The notes beneath the pieces are model-generated. The model saw only the letters and a program-made list of their open reading frames with translations, was not told the DNA's origin and ran no database searches. From Shimia sp. SK013 (lineage in GTDB: Bacteria > Pseudomonadota > Alphaproteobacteria > Rhodobacterales > Rhodobacteraceae): DNA of 64,000 bases. Below, in pieces: positions 63,693-64,000 of this stretch; the first letter of the stretch is position 1, and every line of letters begins with the position of its first letter. Position numbers and translations under genes: made by a program. The DNA is taken from NCBI RefSeq assembly GCF_001292625.1, contig NZ_LAJH01000006.1, forward strand, positions 1 through 64,000, read 5' to 3'.

Positions 63693-64000
63693 TGTCTGTT
63701 CTGATCGTTATCCCCGCGCGTTATGCCTCGTCGCGCTATCCCGCCAAACCTTTGGCGGAATTGCGCGGGGCGACCGGTGAGGCCCGCAGCCTGATCCGTC
63801 GCAGTTGGGACGCGGCCTGTGCCGTCAAAGGCGTGGACCGCGTTGTGGTGGCAACGGATGACGATCGCATCAAGGACGCAGCCGAAGCGTTCGGCGCCGA
63901 AGTGGTGATGACCTCGGAGGCCTGCGCCAACGGCACAGAGCGTTGCGCCGAGGCGTTTGATGCGCTGGGCGGTGGTTTTGACATTGTCGTCAACTTGCAG
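63692..64000 (+). CDS. kdsB: 3-deoxy-manno-octulosonate cytidylyltransferase (partial, 5' part)
   Basis: The first 103 codons are in the window. MSVLIVIPARYASSRYPAKP is the CMP-Kdo synthetase nucleotide-binding start, followed by VVVATDDDRI and MTSEACANGTERCAEA. It activates Kdo for lipopolysaccharide or capsule. The gene continues beyond the right edge. Confidence 0.93.
   Translation, partial: MSVLIVIPARYASSRYPAKPLAELRGATGEARSLIRRSWDAACAVKGVDRVVVATDDDRIKDAAEAFGAEVVMTSEACANGTERCAEAFDALGGGFDIVVNLQ

Noticed and set aside
1-64000. CRISPR array or insertion sequence
   Set aside because: No regularly spaced repeats and no transposase-like protein found.

Overview
The window reads as chromosome of a marine alphaproteobacterium of the Roseobacter group (Rhodobacteraceae). 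This rests on protein style, the local gene neighbourhoods (gltD/gltB, hslO-nudix-cca, rimP-nusA-ylxR-infB, secA with a PpiC isomerase, dnaKJ) and moderately high GC coding sequence. No rRNA is present, so genus cannot be fixed.

Layout. 1-3100: an AT-richer accessory strip ending at the 3' end of an intact tRNA-Leu(CAG). It holds the tail of an HG-motif small protein, a NYN-domain nuclease, a tiny exported Cys-containing peptide and a SAP-domain protein with a Cys cluster, and looks like the tRNA-proximal end of an integrated element whose integrase is not visible. 3.4-16.2 kb: NDUFA9-like dehydrogenase, uppP, glutamate synthase (gltD and gltB separated by two small genes), a DUF4189 protein, mtgA, two GST-type genes and queG. 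16.3-24.3 kb: a decayed outer-membrane efflux gene behind an MscS channel, argG, a membrane protein, ilvA, an Hpt / REC-SpoIIE signalling pair and a Nudix hydrolase. 24.3-30.4 kb: hslO, Nudix and CCA-type nucleotidyltransferase in a tight operon, an ABC exporter and a TrmA/RlmD-type methyltransferase. 30.5-32.7 kb: two L,D-transpeptidase-fold proteins around a CAP lipoprotein, then a 59-aa membrane peptide. 32.7-40.3 kb: hemH, an NDUFAF5-like methyltransferase, comF, grxC, nitrilase, marR, ubiG, pip and an orphan family-5 binding protein. 40.4-45.8 kb: the rimP-nusA-ylxR-infB operon. 45.8-48.6 kb: a 45-aa gene, mutT-argJ-ppiC on the minus strand. 48.8-54.2 kb: secA, an unknown exported protein and a phosphate-binding-like/OmpA fusion. 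54.2-57.3 kb: radC, an amino-acid-type binding protein and two related lipoproteins. 57.4-64 kb: dnaJ-dnaK, an AlkB-like oxygenase, an SH3-domain exported protein, a KpsM-type permease, cysQ and the start of kdsB (probable edge of a capsule/Kdo locus).

Most of the window is ordinary core genome. The less ordinary observations are a 36-bp intergenic element present twice (33/36 identical), a pair of matched 12-bp palindromes in the left island, a terminator sitting inside the only possible rimP leader, a truncated efflux gene followed by an out-of-frame remnant whose predicted end resembles the end of ArgG, and several small or unusual exported proteins. I see no CRISPR array, no insertion sequence and no convincing new multi-gene system.
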